Shown here: positions 5,425 through 5,647 of the stretch, in pieces
Layout: every line of letters starts with the position of its first letter
Position numbering within the stretch: position 1 is the stretch's first letter
Assembly: GCA_022865865.1 (NCBI GenBank)
Contig: JALHTN010000554.1
Location: 1 to 5,647 of the forward strand
DNA from: Anaerolineales bacterium
GTDB lineage: Bacteria; Chloroflexota; Anaerolineae; Anaerolineales; UBA4823
DNA: 5,647 nucleotides
Direction: 5' to 3'
Translations under genes and position numbers: made by a program
Notes under the pieces: generated by a model
Seen by the model: only the letters and a program-made list of their open reading frames with translations
The model's database searches: none
What the model was told of the DNA's origin: nothing

Positions 5425-5463
5425 AAAAAACTACTGGAAGATGACTCCTTCCAGTAGTTTTTT
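5425..5463. terminator. Perfect bidirectional intrinsic terminator between convergent genes
   Basis: Six A's and CTACTGGAAG (5425-5440) pair with CTTCCAGTAG and six T's (5448-5463) in an unbroken 16-bp stem with a seven-base loop. The A/T ends provide a T tract after the GC-containing stem on both strands. It lies 115 bases after the copper-chaperone stop and 13 bases past the ctaB-like stop, so it can end both convergent transcripts. Confidence 0.9.
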
Positions 5464-5476
5464 GCTACCAATAAAT

Positions 5477-5647
5477 TTACACCAATGCGTCAACCATTAA
5501 AGCCAGGAACAAGAATGCCAGGTACATACTCGAATGCCGGTACATTTTCCAGGCAACCTTATTCCCCTCACCGCGCCAAACCTTCCAGGCTGAGATCAGC
5601 AGCAGGCCACCCAGCAAGATGGCTGCCACAAAGTAAATCCCACCCCC
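5477..5647 (-). CDS. ctaB: Protoheme IX farnesyltransferase (heme O synthase), C-terminal fragment
   Basis: The leftward frame from the right window edge to TAA (5477-5479) gives the last 56 residues; the start and most of the gene lie outside. The fragment has a hydrophobic segment (IYFVAAILLGGLLLISAW), a charged stretch (KVWRGEGNKVAWK), then MYRHSSMYLAFLFLALMVD. This order and the R-x-S-x-x-Y-L-A-x-L-F-x-A-L-x-x-D ending are characteristic of the C-terminus of CtaB/CyoE, an integral membrane prenyltransferase of the UbiA superfamily. CtaB/CyoE adds a farnesyl group to heme B to make heme O for terminal oxidases. The neighbouring copper chaperone fits the same pathway. The catalytic DxxxD motifs of the family would lie upstream, outside the window, so enzymatic completeness cannot be judged. 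A fusion to a CtaA-type heme A synthase, if present, also could not be seen. Confidence 0.82.
   Translation of the reverse strand, partial: GGGIYFVAAILLGGLLLISAWKVWRGEGNKVAWKMYRHSSMYLAFLFLALMVDALV

Overview
The window reads as a piece of a bacterial chromosome of roughly even base composition. It most resembles Chloroflexota (Anaerolineae-like). That placement is an inference from the Tat-exported L,D-transpeptidases with SH3-like modules and from the lipoprotein and respiratory-assembly genes; no rRNA or marker gene is present to prove it. No mobile element, CRISPR array, tRNA or rRNA was recognised.

Layout. The first ~60 bases may hold the tail of a rightward gene. A perfect 10-bp hairpin (90-120) separates it from a leftward gene (152-802) for a small, probably exported protein with an HExxH zinc-protease motif (HEWAH). 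A gene-free stretch follows (803-1478). Its left part shows nothing recognisable. Its right part holds a terminator-like hairpin facing left (1283-1318) and a consensus sigma70-type promoter facing right (TTGACA, 17-bp spacer, TATATA; 1326-1354). A near-perfect dyad overlaps the -35 and spacer of that promoter.

The core is a tandem array of three related genes, all rightward and 350-351 codons long (1479-2534, 2589-3641, 3711-4766). Each encodes a twin-arginine (Tat) type N-terminus, two SH3-like beta modules and a C-terminal YkuD L,D-transpeptidase domain with an intact HGT...SHGC active site. They probably form one transcript, remodelling or cross-linking peptidoglycan outside the membrane. 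Between genes two and three lies a hairpin followed by six T's. Its 3' arm is also the Shine-Dalgarno sequence of gene three, so the third copy may be separately controlled. A perfect 16-bp AT palindrome sits just upstream of it.

To the right, a separate promoter (4806-4834) precedes a lipoprotein of the PCuAC copper-chaperone family (4876-5310). This gene converges on the 3' end of a leftward gene whose product matches the C-terminus of protoheme IX farnesyltransferase (CtaB/CyoE; 5477-5647, cut by the window edge). A perfect 16-bp bidirectional terminator (5425-5463) separates them. Both families serve cytochrome oxidase assembly: copper delivery to the oxidase and heme O synthesis. The right end therefore looks like the edge of a terminal-oxidase biogenesis locus.
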